NCBI RefSeq assembly: GCF_013318015.2
Contig: NZ_CP115841.1
Location: 372,001-436,000, forward strand
DNA length: 64,000 nucleotides
Direction: 5' to 3'
From: Agrobacterium tumefaciens
Lineage (GTDB): Bacteria > Pseudomonadota > Alphaproteobacteria > Rhizobiales > Rhizobiaceae
Part shown: piece by piece, positions 36,871-45,831 of the stretch
Layout of the letters: each line of letters starts with the position of its first letter
Numbering within the stretch: position 1 is the first letter of the stretch
The notes under the pieces: model-generated
Databases searched by the model: none
What the model was told of the DNA's origin: nothing
The model's input: the letters and a program-made list of their open reading frames with translations, nothing else
Program-made: the position numbers and the translations under genes

Positions 36871-37968
36871 TCACTTCAACCGGCCGGTCTGGCCACGATC
36901 TCTCAAATAATGGTCGGCAACGGTGCAGGCCACCATCGCCTCGCCGATCGGCACGGCGCGGATGCCGACGCAGGGGTCGTGGCGGCCCTTGGTGCGCACA
37001 TCCACATTGCGGCCGTCGGTGTCGATGGACTGGCGCTCCGTCAGAATGGAGGAGGTGGGCTTGATGGCGAAGCGAGCGATGACGGGCTCGCCAGTCGCGA
37101 TGCCCCCCAGAATGCCGCCGGCATGGTTCGACAGGAAAATCGGTTTGCCGTCATTGCCCATGCGCATCTCGTCGGCATTCTCCTCGCCGGAAAGCTCAGC
37201 CGAGGCAAATCCCTCGCCAATCTCCACGCCCTTGACGGCGTTGATCGACATCAGGCTGGAGGCAATATCCTGATCGAGCTTGGCGTAGATCGGCGCGCCG
37301 ATGCCGGCCGGAACACCTTCCGCCACGACTTCGACGACCGCGCCGATCGACGATCCCGCCTTGCGGATGCCGTCAAGATATTCTTCCCACACCGGCACCA
37401 TCGCCGGATCGGGGCAGAAGAACGGGTTCTGATCGACCTGGTCCCAATCCCAATTGTCACGGTTGATCTTGTGTTTGCCGATCTGCACCAGCGCACCACG
37501 CACGTTGAGGCTCGGTACCACCTTGCGGGCGATTGCGCCTGCGGCAACACGCGCCGCCGTCTCGCGGGCGGAAGAGCGTCCGCCGCCGCGATAATCGCGA
37601 ATGCCGTATTTCAGGTCATAGGTGAAGTCGGCATGGCCAGGGCGGAAGCTGCGGGCAATCTCGCCGTAATCCTTGGAACGCTGGTCGGTATTTTCGATCA
37701 GCATGGAGATCGGCGTGCCGGTGGTTATCATCGTCTCGCCGTCCTCATCCAGCATCACGCCGGACAGGACTTTGACAATGTCATCTTCACGGCGCTGGGT
37801 GACGAAGCGGCTTTGGCCGGGCTTGCGCTTGTCCATCCAGTGCTGCACCTCGGCAAGCGTGAAGCGAATACCGGGCGGGCAGCCGTCCACCACGCAGCCC
37901 AAAGCGGGCCCATGGCTTTCGCCCCAGGTGGTAACGCGAAAAAGATGACCGAAGCTGTTATGCGACAT
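36871..37968 (-). CDS. aroC: Chorismate synthase
   Basis: Last step of the shikimate pathway, turning EPSP into chorismate with reduced FMN. The protein has 365 residues with the family signatures [18 protein letters not shown] at the N-terminus, [19 protein letters not shown] in the middle and [13 protein letters not shown] near the C-terminus. First gene of a two-gene unit with ribB; the pairing has no obvious pathway logic, except that AroC needs a flavin. Confidence 0.97.
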   Translation of the reverse strand: MSHNSFGHLFRVTTWGESHGPALGCVVDGCPPGIRFTLAEVQHWMDKRKPGQSRFVTQRREDDIVKVLSGVMLDEDGETMITTGTPISMLIENTDQRSKDYGEIARSFRPGHADFTYDLKYGIRDYRGGGRSSARETAARVAAGAIARKVVPSLNVRGALVQIGKHKINRDNWDWDQVDQNPFFCPDPAMVPVWEEYLDGIRKAGSSIGAVVEVVAEGVPAGIGAPIYAKLDQDIASSLMSINAVKGVEIGEGFASAELSGEENADEMRMGNDGKPIFLSNHAGGILGGIATGEPVIARFAIKPTSSILTERQSIDTDGRNVDVRTKGRHDPCVGIRAVPIGEAMVACTVADHYLRDRGQTGRLK

Positions 37969-38379
37969 ATTTCTCTAGACCGGAAAACGAGGGCGCGCCT
38001 GCGGACAGGGGCCGTTTAAAACAAGCGGATTTGTCATAGTAGAAAATCGGACCAAGGCAAAAGCCTTTCTTTCATCGCAAGTCCGATAAGACGGTGACGC
38101 ACCGTTCACGACGCCGAGCAGTCCGGAAAACGACAGGCGTGACGATGGCTGACGACTGGCCGGATGAATGATTCGGCGGAAACGGCGCAGGGTTTTCCAG
38201 GTGACAAAAGTGTAAGGGTGCTGGTGTTTTCCACGCTGTTTCGCGGTTTTCCAATATTGCCGGGAAATGCGGTGTAAAAATCACTAACGACTTGAACGTG
38301 ATCCAAAATCCGTTCATCAATTGGGCCGAAAATGTCATGGTTGCGGGCAATTTCCGCCACATTCGAAAGGCAATTCTTC
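37969..38379. other. 411-base divergent gap before DUF1344 gene
   Basis: No convincing gene. It holds the small hairpin AAGGC-AAAA-GCCTT (38054-38067), the palindrome ACGGTG-ACG-CACCGT (38091-38105), and the inverted repeat TGAACG-N12-CGTTCA (38293-38316), the last about 65 bases before the DUF1344 start. Short overlapping minus-strand frames between 38072 and 38477 lack codon bias and are not called. Confidence 0.4.
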
Positions 38380-38682
38380 ATGCATGTAAGGTTTTCACGC
38401 AAATTCACGAAAGCTAGATCGATGCGTATGATGATTGCCGCCCTTCTGGCCACCGCCAACTTGCTTATGCCTATCAACAGCTACGCCCAGAGCGTCGATG
38501 TCGAGGGGACGATCAGCAAGATCGACGTGAATGCGCTGACCATTACCTTGAACGACGGCAAGAATTACCGTGTGCCGGAAGAGTTCAATTTCGAAGGCCT
38601 GAAGGCAGGCGTGAAGGTCGTTGTTTTCTACACGGAAGTGGACGGAAAACGCGTGGTCGATGATCTCGAGGTCGTGCAGTAA
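38380..38682 (+). CDS. DUF1344-family periplasmic protein
   Basis: A 100-residue protein with a signal peptide (MMIAALLATANLLMPINSYA) and a compact C-terminal domain with the DUF1344 pattern: VEGTISKIDVNALTITLNDG, YRVPEEFNFEGLKAG, VVDDLEVV. The domain looks like a small beta-barrel; function unknown. ATG 38380 has AAAGG upstream; ATG 38422 at the start of the hydrophobic run is an alternative. Confidence 0.75.
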   Translation: MHVRFSRKFTKARSMRMMIAALLATANLLMPINSYAQSVDVEGTISKIDVNALTITLNDGKNYRVPEEFNFEGLKAGVKVVVFYTEVDGKRVVDDLEVVQ

Positions 38683-38756
38683 ACTGAGGTTTCGGCTCTG
38701 CCTGTTGTCGAGGCGGACCTCTCTAATCCCGGTCGGGAAGCTCCAGAATTTCCATT

Positions 38757-38857
38757 ATGTCGGACTTGATCCGACATCCAGCCGACGAGCGTCTGCGTGG
38801 CGGGATTTTTTTCAGCCCAAAGATTTGGGTTGGCCGGGTTCCGGCTCGAGGTCGGAA
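38757..38857. repeat. Mosaic palindromic repeat, copy A
   Basis: Three hairpins in a row: ATGTCGGA/TCCGACAT, CCCAAA/TTTGGG and TTCCGGC/GTCGGAA (imperfect). The inner module is related to copy B at 45728 but lies in the opposite orientation. Confidence 0.7.
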
Positions 38858-38879
38858 TGAGGGAGCAGGATCGGTACCC

Positions 38880-39473
38880 TCACGAAATCCACTCAGCACT
38901 GTTCCTGTCGATCTCGACCTTCAAAATCCGGTCCTGCGGGATCTGCGTCGTAGAGGCTTCATCCTTGTCCATGCCGGAAACCAGGCGGAAGATCGAGCGG
39001 ATTACGCCGCCGTGGCAGACACATACCGTCGGCACCTCGACTGAGGAAAGCCATGCGCCAATACGCCAGGACAGGATTTCATAGCTTTCGGCATGCTGAC
39101 CTGGGGGAATGAAGTCCCACTTGTTGGCCTTGCGCGCTTTCACCCGGTCAGGAAATTCTTTTTTCAGTTCCGGCAGGGTCTGGCCTTCCCAGTCGCCGAA
39201 GGAAACTTCGACGAGGCGGTCATCGGTGCGGTATGCGTGGGGATCGAGCCCCATCGCCCCGCGCATCAGCTCCATGGTCTCGCGCGTGCGCCCGAGCGGG
39301 CTTGCCACGTAATCGAAATCACGCGCGGAGTCGCCGAGAATTTGCGCCAGAACCTTGCCGTTGCCGACCGCTTGCGCGCGGCCGAAATCATTGAGCGGAA
39401 TGTCTTTCTGGCCCTGAAGCCGGCGTATCGCATTCCAGTCCGTTTGTCCGTGCCGGATCACATAGACGAGCAA
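38880..39473 (-). CDS. Histidine phosphatase (phosphoglycerate mutase-like)
   Basis: A 197-residue member of branch 1 of the histidine phosphatase superfamily. The catalytic motif VIRHGQTDWNAIRRLQGQ is at residues 5-22, with the second His in VCVCHGGVIRSIFRL. The proton donor Glu lies in VEVSFGDWEG. Probable substrate is a small phosphate ester; true glycolytic mutase activity is not implied. Lies 31 bases downstream of fabI. Confidence 0.9.
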   Translation of the reverse strand: MLVYVIRHGQTDWNAIRRLQGQKDIPLNDFGRAQAVGNGKVLAQILGDSARDFDYVASPLGRTRETMELMRGAMGLDPHAYRTDDRLVEVSFGDWEGQTLPELKKEFPDRVKARKANKWDFIPPGQHAESYEILSWRIGAWLSSVEVPTVCVCHGGVIRSIFRLVSGMDKDEASTTQIPQDRILKVEIDRNSAEWIS

Positions 39474-39504
39474 GGCGATACCCCTGTTTCAAAGTTCGGT
39501 CGGC

Positions 39505-40323
39505 TCAGTCTTTGACCACCGAGATATCCGGCGCGTCAACAGCCTTCATGCCGATGGTGTGATAACCGGAATCCACGTGGTGGATTTCGCCGGTGACAGC
39601 CGTCGAAAGGTCGGACAGCAGGTAAAGCGCCGACTTGCCGACTTCTTCGATGGAAACGGTGCGCTTCAGCGGCGCGTTGTATTCGTTCCATTTCAGAATG
39701 TAACGGAAATCGCCGATACCGGAAGCCGCAAGCGTCTTGATCGGGCCAGCGGAAACCGCGTTGACGCGGATGCCGCGACTGCCGAGGTCTACCGCGAGAT
39801 AACGCACGCTGGCCTCGAGTGCAGCCTTGGCCACGCCCATGACGTTGTAGTTCGGCATGACCTTCTCGGCGCCGTAATAGGTGAGCGTGATGATCGAACC
39901 GCCATCATTCATGATCGGCTCTGCCCGCTTGGCAACGGCGGCCAGCGAGAAGACGGAAATGTCCATGGTGCGGTTGAAGTTGTCGCGGCTGGTGTCGAGA
40001 TAACGGCCGGTCAGCTCGTCCTTGTCGGAAAAGGCGATGGCGTGCACGACGAAATCGATCTTGCCCCAATGCTTTTCCAGCCCGGCAAAAACCGCATCGA
40101 TCGTCTCGAGGTCGGTCACGTCACAGTGGCCGGCCATGAAGGCGCCCAGTTCCTGCGCCAGCGGTTCAACACGCTTCTTCAGCGCGTCGCCCTGCCAGGT
40201 GAGCGCGATTTCCGCGCCCGCGTCCGCGCAAGCCTTGGCAATGCCCCAAGCGATTGAACGATTATTGGCGACACCCAAGATGATGCCGCGTTTGCCAGCC
40301 ATAAGGCCGGATGCCTGAGCCAT
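39505..40323 (-). CDS. fabI: Enoyl-[acyl-carrier-protein] reductase (NADH)
   Basis: Final reduction in each fatty acid elongation round. It has 272 residues with the FabI NAD site GVANNRSIAWGIAKA, HAIAFSDKDELTG, and the catalytic Tyr and Lys in YYGAEKVMPNYNVMGVAK. The SDR fold and length fit. Rhizobia often carry two fabI genes; which this is cannot be said. Upstream of the phosphatase gene on the same strand. Confidence 0.96.
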   Translation of the reverse strand: MAQASGLMAGKRGIILGVANNRSIAWGIAKACADAGAEIALTWQGDALKKRVEPLAQELGAFMAGHCDVTDLETIDAVFAGLEKHWGKIDFVVHAIAFSDKDELTGRYLDTSRDNFNRTMDISVFSLAAVAKRAEPIMNDGGSIITLTYYGAEKVMPNYNVMGVAKAALEASVRYLAVDLGSRGIRVNAVSAGPIKTLAASGIGDFRYILKWNEYNAPLKRTVSIEEVGKSALYLLSDLSTAVTGEIHHVDSGYHTIGMKAVDAPDISVVKD

Positions 40324-40454
40324 TGTATGCTCCCTGATACTTTCGATTGATCCTGCCTATGGCATAGGCTGCAATCCTGTTCAAGATTGCCGAGGATCAT
40401 CTACTGTTAGGGAACGTAACAAAGGGTGCGTTGTCCCGCCTATTCGCAAAACTT

Positions 40455-41564
40455 TTACAAATAAAGGCCTTCGCGCATGTGGCGCATGAGGTCAGTCACC
40501 TTCTCGTCCGGCTTTTCGAGCAGGATGATGCGCAATTCGATGACGAGATCGCCATATCCACCCTTGCCGTCCGCAAGCCCCTTTTCGGCAAGCCGCAGCT
40601 CGCGATCGGAGCCGGACCAGGCAGGAATGGTCACGGTTTCCTCGCCAAGCGGCGTCCGGATACTCGTCTCGCAACCCAGAACCGCGTCACTGAGAGAGAT
40701 TGGCAGCGTCGTATGAATATCGAAGCCTCGAAGGGAAAAGGCGTCGTCGCGTGCCGCCAGCAACGTGACGGCCAGATCGCCACGCGCAATGTTCGGCAGC
40801 TTCAGCCCCTGGCCCTTTAGCCGCACCACATGACCGTCCGTCATGCCGGGTTCAAGCTGGAAGCGTACCTCGCGTTCGTCGGCAAGGGATACGGTGATCC
40901 ATTTGCGCTCCAGAAGTTCGGTGACCGTAACGGTGGCTTCCGCCGTGATGTCAGGTGCCTTTTCCGGCGGCGTCTGCGGGGGGCGGAAGCGACGCACGAG
41001 AGCGCTGAAGAGGTTGGCGGCGAGCGAAGCGGCTGCGGTTTCGCTTGCAGACGTCTGCGTGGTCTCGCCAGCACCGGGCGCGTCGCCCTTAACGCCCGTG
41101 GCTGCGGCTTTCGCCGCTTCGGCTGCCTGCTGCACCTTGGGGTCGTTCTGCGCGTCTGCGCCGAAAATCCGCTCGACGATATCTTCGGCCGTTTCGGGTT
41201 TTGCATCGGCTTTCTGGCCGGTTTGCGCCCTGTTGCGGGCATCCGCACGGGCCAGTTCCTCCATCAGCTTCTCAGCGGCCCTGGCGCGCTCGGCTGCCTC
41301 GCGCGCCGCCTCCCGCTGCTGCATGATTGTTTCGCCGCGCTGCCTTTTCTCGGCCGCCTTGCGGGCCTGGTCGTAAAGATCGCGCTTTTTGGGGTCTTTC
41401 AGAAGATCGTAGGCCTGCCCGACCTCGGCGAATCGCGCCGACGCGTCAGGGTCATCGCGATTGGCGTCCGGATGGACGGTTTTTGCCTTCGTGCGCCAGG
41501 CAGCCTTGATGTCTTCGTGACGGGCGTCACGTTTTAAGCCGAGGATAGAATACGGATCGCGCAT
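40455..41564 (-). CDS. J-domain co-chaperone (DnaJ/CbpA-like)
   Basis: A 369-residue protein with an N-terminal J domain (MRDPYSILGLKRDARHEDIK, HPD in KTVHPDANRDD), a long charged linker rich in A, R and E (about 75-200) and a DnaJ C-terminal substrate-binding domain (about 215-340). It lacks the zinc-finger region of true DnaJ, so it is a CbpA/type-II protein that stimulates DnaK. ATG 41564 preferred; a GTG at 41573 lies in frame. Confidence 0.9.
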   Translation of the reverse strand: MRDPYSILGLKRDARHEDIKAAWRTKAKTVHPDANRDDPDASARFAEVGQAYDLLKDPKKRDLYDQARKAAEKRQRGETIMQQREAAREAAERARAAEKLMEELARADARNRAQTGQKADAKPETAEDIVERIFGADAQNDPKVQQAAEAAKAAATGVKGDAPGAGETTQTSASETAAASLAANLFSALVRRFRPPQTPPEKAPDITAEATVTVTELLERKWITVSLADEREVRFQLEPGMTDGHVVRLKGQGLKLPNIARGDLAVTLLAARDDAFSLRGFDIHTTLPISLSDAVLGCETSIRTPLGEETVTIPAWSGSDRELRLAEKGLADGKGGYGDLVIELRIILLEKPDEKVTDLMRHMREGLYL

Positions 41565-41776
41565 GCGAAACACCAGTTACGTTGGCTCAGGCACGTGCAG
41601 CCGCTCATGGCGCAATCCTGAAACAAACCCCTCCGAAAAGGGATGCCTGCGATCATTCGCATGCATGCCCTCGGTTCAAACAACGTCGACTGTGGCAATA
41701 AGTTGCTAAGCAGTTGTTTACGGGGAATGCGCGCTGCCATGCGGCCGGATTAATTCCGCGCGCCAGGGTAAACAGT

Positions 41777-42226
41777 TTATTTCTGTTCGAAGCGGGTGAG
41801 TAACCATTCGCCGGTTTCCGACAGGCAGGCCTGTCCGGCATAACTCGCCACACCTTCGAAAGAGTGGCGTGTCGTCTTGAAATCGCGGCAGACGAAACCG
41901 CTGGACTTGTCTTCGTGAATGGTGGTGACGACACCGGCGCTGCCGGTTGCGGCATTGGCCCAGGGCAGGGGCTGTTCCGCGAGTTTGGTGAGATCCGCCG
42001 ATGTGACCGCATTGCGGATGGTCGCGTCGTCGGTCTGCGGGTTATTATTGGGCTGGTTGGGAACGGAGGCGGTGGAAAGCGAGCGATCGACCTTGTCGCC
42101 GCCGAACAGGTCAAGGCTGACGCATCCGCTCAGCACCACAAGCATTGACACGATGGCGGAAACTTCCGCTATCGATGAAAGGAGGCCCTTTGTTCGACTG
42201 TTCGACTTTGCTATGACGGTCACCAT
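41777..42226 (-). CDS. RT0821/Lpp0805-like surface lipoprotein
   Basis: A 149-residue lipoprotein. The N-terminal segment [15 protein letters not shown] gives a lipobox (LSGC) after a basic start. The mature part includes a surface-antigen-like domain with two cysteines ([15 protein letters not shown] and [13 protein letters not shown]), as in 17-kDa antigen relatives. Probably in the outer membrane; role unknown. ATG 42226 used because the family start follows it; the frame extends to a TTG at 42256. Divergent from pdxH. Confidence 0.8.
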   Translation of the reverse strand: MVTVIAKSNSRTKGLLSSIAEVSAIVSMLVVLSGCVSLDLFGGDKVDRSLSTASVPNQPNNNPQTDDATIRNAVTSADLTKLAEQPLPWANAATGSAGVVTTIHEDKSSGFVCRDFKTTRHSFEGVASYAGQACLSETGEWLLTRFEQK

Positions 42227-42232
42227 CTTTCG

Positions 42233-42249
42233 CCAGAGATCATCTCTGG
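42233..42249. promoter_or_regulatory. Perfect palindrome between lipoprotein and pdxH
   Basis: CCAGAGAT-C-ATCTCTGG, 17 bases with an 8-base stem, in a 56-base divergent gap. It lies 6 bases upstream of the lipoprotein start and could be an operator or a leader hairpin. Confidence 0.5.
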
Positions 42250-42282
42250 GGTCCAAATCAGCTCGGGAGCATTTTAGTCAAT

Positions 42283-42903
42283 ATGTCGGAAACGGGGTTA
42301 ACATCCAGTGACTTCACTGAAGAAAATGAACCGTTCACGCTTTTTGCCGAATGGCTGAAGGACGCGACGGCCTCCGAAATCAACGATCCGAACGCGGTAG
42401 CACTCGCAACCGTCGATGAAAACGGCCTGCCGAATGTGCGCATGGTGCTGCTGAAGGACGTCGACGATCGCGGCTTCGTTTTCTATACGAATTTCGAAAG
42501 CCAGAAGGGGCGCGAGATCCTGGGCCAGAAAAAAGCGGCCATGTGTTTCCACTGGAAAAGCCTGCGCCGGCAGGTGCGTCTGCGCGGCGAGGTGGAGATC
42601 GTTACCGACGCGGAAGCGGATAGCTATTACGCCTCGCGTCCGCGCGGAAGCCGCATCGGCGCCTGGGCGTCGAAGCAGTCGCGGCCGCTGGAAGGCCGGT
42701 TTGCGCTGGAAAAGGCGGTTGCCGAATACACCGCGAAATATGCGATCGGCGATATTCCGCGCCCCTCCTACTGGTCCGGTTTCCGCATTCGCCCGGTCAG
42801 CATCGAGTTCTGGCACGACCGCAAGTTCCGCCTGCACGACCGTGTCGAATTCCGCCGCGAGACGCCGGATGAACCGTGGTCCAAGGTCCGCATGTATCCT
42901 TGA
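42283..42903 (+). CDS. pdxH: Pyridoxamine 5'-phosphate oxidase
   Basis: FMN enzyme that oxidises pyridoxine or pyridoxamine 5'-phosphate to PLP. At 206 residues it shows [33 protein letters not shown] (FMN phosphate), [17 protein letters not shown] and the C-terminal [15 protein letters not shown] with WSKVRMYP, all standard. Cytosolic. Divergent from the lipoprotein gene, with a palindrome between them. Confidence 0.96.
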   Translation: MSETGLTSSDFTEENEPFTLFAEWLKDATASEINDPNAVALATVDENGLPNVRMVLLKDVDDRGFVFYTNFESQKGREILGQKKAAMCFHWKSLRRQVRLRGEVEIVTDAEADSYYASRPRGSRIGAWASKQSRPLEGRFALEKAVAEYTAKYAIGDIPRPSYWSGFRIRPVSIEFWHDRKFRLHDRVEFRRETPDEPWSKVRMYP

Positions 42904-42934
42904 AAGCTGCAGGGGGCAGGCCGTCCTTGCCTGC

Positions 42935-43726
42935 CTATTTCAGCAGCGAATCAAATAGCGGCAGGCCGATGACGGCGGAAATGGCGATCAGGCCGTAGCA
43001 GATGCGCCTGAACGCCGCCTCGTCGGCAAGCCCGTGCAGCCGCGCACCGGCATAAAGACCCGCCCCGTAAAACGGCAGGGCCAGCAGGAAAAAAACAAAG
43101 ACGTCAGCGGTGAACAGGCCACCAAAAAAATAGCTGGTGGCGGATATCACGGTCGAAATCGCGAAATAGAGAATGACATTGGCGCGCACGAAAGCGCCCT
43201 TGAGGGCGCCGCCAAGCCAATAGGCGACGATGGGTGGACCGCCCAGTTGCGCCGCACCTGAAAACAGCCCGGCAACAAGCCCGGTGAACAGGGTGAGCGG
43301 CGTTTTCGGCCGGCCGCTGTAACGCCAGCCGGAAACGAGAAATAACAGCAGCACGACAACCACGATGGAAATGATCCAGCGCAGGGTGAGCGGATCCCCG
43401 CCGGAAAGCAGCAGCGTTCCAAGCGGGACACCGACAAGCGCACCGGCTGCCATGGTGAAGACTTCACGCCGGTCGGCCATGCGCCAGGCCGGCGGTATCA
43501 TGCCGAGCGTCAAAACGCCGTCCACCATAAGAAGAACCACCGAGGCGATGCGCGGGCCGACAATGGCGCTTGCCAGCGGAATGAAGATGAGGGCCGCACC
43601 AAAGCCGGAAAAGCCGCGGGCAAGTCCGGCGAGAAAGGCGGCGCCCGCAAACAAGGCGAGCAGCGTCGGACTATGCGCGGTGATGAGAGCCGGGAAAAAA
43701 TCGAGGAGAGGCATGGGTGACTGCAT
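42935..43726 (-). CDS. TauE/SafE family membrane exporter
   Basis: A 263-residue protein with about eight membrane segments (for example LALFAGAAFLAGLARGFSGF, ISIVVVVLLLFLVSGW, LIAISAVIGLPLFDSLLK). The repeated GFSGFGAALI and GLVAGLFSGAAQLGGPPIV stretches mark the TauE/SafE (sulfite or sulfoacetate exporter) family. Substrate unknown. ATG 43726 used; ATG 43714 is possible. Convergent with pdxH. Confidence 0.88.
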   Translation of the reverse strand: MQSPMPLLDFFPALITAHSPTLLALFAGAAFLAGLARGFSGFGAALIFIPLASAIVGPRIASVVLLMVDGVLTLGMIPPAWRMADRREVFTMAAGALVGVPLGTLLLSGGDPLTLRWIISIVVVVLLLFLVSGWRYSGRPKTPLTLFTGLVAGLFSGAAQLGGPPIVAYWLGGALKGAFVRANVILYFAISTVISATSYFFGGLFTADVFVFFLLALPFYGAGLYAGARLHGLADEAAFRRICYGLIAISAVIGLPLFDSLLK

Positions 43727-43864
43727 GGGTTTCGAATACCTCTTTATCCCGCATGCAGGCACCTGTCGCGGAAATTTCAGCTGATTATCGCACGATATGC
43801 TTTCGAATCGACGCCGCCGGAGAATCGTGATCAGACTTGTATCTCACGAACAAAGGATGAACAA

Positions 43865-44170
43865 ATGCTTGCTGTCTTGATGCGCCAGTTTGAAGCTGCC
43901 TCACAGAAATACGCTGAGGAAAATGGGATCGTCCGCGATCCCGACTGGTATATGCTGAAGCTCCAGGAGGAGGTTGGTGAGGTCACGCAGGCCTGGAACC
44001 GGCTGACGGGGCGTGGGCGCAGCAAAGACAGAAGCGAAGAGGAGATGAAACTCGATCTTGCCGACGAAACCGCCGATCTCCTCGGCCACGTTTTGCTGCT
44101 CGCCCATTATAACGGTCTCGACATCGAAGCATCGATAGAGCGCAAGTGGCGTTTTACACCGTCGGTTTGA
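43865..44170 (+). CDS. MazG-like nucleotide pyrophosphohydrolase domain protein
   Basis: A 101-residue all-alpha protein. LKLQEEVGEVTQAWNRLTGR provides the first EExxE-like metal motif and DLADETADLLGHVLLLAHY the second (E and D ligands), as in the MazG/PRA-PH superfamily. It should hydrolyse a nucleoside triphosphate to monophosphate, perhaps a damaged or abnormal one. Single-domain, unlike full-length MazG. AAAGGA lies before the ATG. Confidence 0.85.
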   Translation: MLAVLMRQFEAASQKYAEENGIVRDPDWYMLKLQEEVGEVTQAWNRLTGRGRSKDRSEEEMKLDLADETADLLGHVLLLAHYNGLDIEASIERKWRFTPSV

Positions 44171-44437
44171 CAGTTTGCGGGGAGGGACGCGACCCTAGCG
44201 CTGCGGCTCTGCCGCTGCCGCGATTATGAGAGCGAAACGATAGAGAGCAGAGCTGCGAGAATGGCGGCCACCGGCGTCATGACCTGCCGCAGGGTAATCT
44301 GAAATGCGCAAAGAGCGAGCAATATCAGCGCCGCTCCGTTTATGGATGTGCCGATAATTGAATTCGGGCAGGATCGGCCTGCCAGCCTATATGTGAGGCA
44401 CCATAAAGACCAATGGCTAAAGGCATGCGCCGCGCCT

Positions 44438-45112
44438 TCATGCCTCTGATAACGGCGCCTCTTGCAGGAGACCGGCAACCGCATGAAGATCGCTTGAAAC
44501 GGCGATACATTTTTCCCGCATTTCCTCGGTCGGCGGCGCGACATCCGGCACCATGATCGTCATCATGCCCGCCGAGGAGGCGGAGCGCACGCCGTGCCAG
44601 GAATCCTCCAGCGCCAGGCAACGACCCGGATCGATGCCGAGACGTTTTGCGGCAGTAAGATATGGCATGGGCGACGGCTTCGGCTCCGAATAGTCGCCGC
44701 GGGCGACGATGGTATCGAAACGTTTGAGCAGGTCATAGGGGCCGAGATGGCGCGTGACGGAATCGTGCCTCGAGGAGGTGGCGATGGCGCGGCGTATATC
44801 GAGCCTGTCGAGAAGATCGAGGATTTCGACGACGCCGGGTTTCAGCGCCACGCCTTCCGCCATCATCACGGCAAGATGCCGGAGCCAGGCGTCACGGAAG
44901 CTGTCGATCGGAAAATCCGCGCCATAATCGGCGAAAATGGTGCCGGTAATGACATCCCACGGGCTGCCGCAGACCTTCTGATAGGTCTCGACCCGCATTC
45001 CGTGGCCGCCCTCATCTGACGCGGCCAGAAAGGAATCGCGATAAAGCGTCTCGCTTTCGATCAGCAATCCATCCATGTCGAAAACGACTGCATGCGGGAG
45101 AAAAGGCAGCAT
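44438..45112 (-). CDS. HAD family sugar-phosphatase/phosphomutase
   Basis: A 224-residue HAD hydrolase with the nucleophile motif VVFDMDGLLIESE (Asp11 and Asp13) and a cap domain inserted after it. Motif II is ATSSRHDS, the Lys is in YSEPKPSPMPYL, and motif IV is CLALEDSWHGVRSA. The DMDGLLIESE start and cap type I point to the beta-phosphoglucomutase/phosphatase group; substrate open. Followed 6 bases upstream on the strand by the VOC gene (same direction). Confidence 0.9.
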   Translation of the reverse strand: MLPFLPHAVVFDMDGLLIESETLYRDSFLAASDEGGHGMRVETYQKVCGSPWDVITGTIFADYGADFPIDSFRDAWLRHLAVMMAEGVALKPGVVEILDLLDRLDIRRAIATSSRHDSVTRHLGPYDLLKRFDTIVARGDYSEPKPSPMPYLTAAKRLGIDPGRCLALEDSWHGVRSASSAGMMTIMVPDVAPPTEEMREKCIAVSSDLHAVAGLLQEAPLSEA

Positions 45113-45118
45113 GGCGGC

Positions 45119-45556
45119 TCAACCGAACCGGAAGGGGCGTTCGCCGAGGCTTTCGAACGGGCGGAGCAGGTAACCGTCCGGATCGGCAACGATGAATTGC
45201 CGGTTACCGACCTCGACTGTGCCGCGCCTGTACCATTTTTCCTCTGACGGCAGGACAAGATCGATCGAGGCCCGCTCAAGCCGCGCGAGGATGGGCAGCA
45301 GGGAAGGAACGGCAAGTTGCAGATTCATGCCGCGGCCCAGCGGAAATTCAAGCGCTGCATTTTCCGCCACGAAGGTCCGGGTCGCACCGATCTGGTCGAT
45401 CATCAGCTGCGCATCACCCAGCGCCAGATAGGCAAAGCCCTCTTCGGCGCGCTCATAAACCACATGAAAACCGATCAGGTCGCAATAAAAAGCGCGGCTT
45501 TTCTGCCAGTCGCTGACGGCTAGTTCCGGGACGAGGGCATTTCGTATGATGGTCAT
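45119..45556 (-). CDS. VOC-superfamily (bleomycin-resistance-like) protein
   Basis: A 145-residue protein with two betaalphabetabetabeta modules: ALVPELAVSDWQKSRAFYCD at the N-terminus, then VYERAEEGFAYLALGDAQLM, and FIVADPDGYLLRPFESLGER at the C-terminus. These are typical of glyoxalase/bleomycin-resistance proteins. It might bind a toxic compound or be a dioxygenase or lyase; no metal triad is certain. Cotranscribed with the downstream HAD gene, gap 6 bases. Confidence 0.83.
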   Translation of the reverse strand: MTIIRNALVPELAVSDWQKSRAFYCDLIGFHVVYERAEEGFAYLALGDAQLMIDQIGATRTFVAENAALEFPLGRGMNLQLAVPSLLPILARLERASIDLVLPSEEKWYRRGTVEVGNRQFIVADPDGYLLRPFESLGERPFRFG

Positions 45557-45727
45557 GGTCTCCTTTGCCGCGCAGGCCCGGCGACGGGAGGCGTGGCCTG
45601 CGGTGATGGGGCGATATTATCGTCTTCCGGGTGACTTGCCAGAGGAATCCTCATCATGGCAGCCATGTGCGGAGTTGTGGGCTGAAGCAGGTTCAACTTT
45701 TCGCCCTGCCACAGCTTTTCTCACCTC

Positions 45728-45831
45728 ATGCCGGGCATGATCCGGCATCCAGTCAGCCCAGGTCCTTGGGCTGAAAAGACTCATCTCGCCAAGCGGACGC
45801 GGATAGGCTGGATTCCGGCTCGAGGCCGGAA
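45728..45831. repeat. Mosaic palindromic repeat, copy B
   Basis: Three hairpins: ATGCCGG/CCGGCAT, CAGCCCA/TGGGCTG and TTCCGGC-TCGAG-GCCGGAA. The last one ends directly at the tldD stop codon and may serve as its transcript end. Inner module is inverted relative to copy A. Confidence 0.75.

Noticed and set aside
35812..38019. 735-codon open frame on the plus strand opposite ribB and aroC
   Set aside because: Spans two well-supported minus-strand genes; composition typical of an antisense shadow.
38072..38477. Overlapping short minus-strand frames in the aroC/DUF1344 gap
   Set aside because: No binding sites, no family likeness, and they overlap a better plus-strand gene.
40404..40426. GGAAC followed by CGTT near fabI
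   Set aside because: The spacer is only 13 bases, too short for an EcfG promoter, and it points away from fabI.
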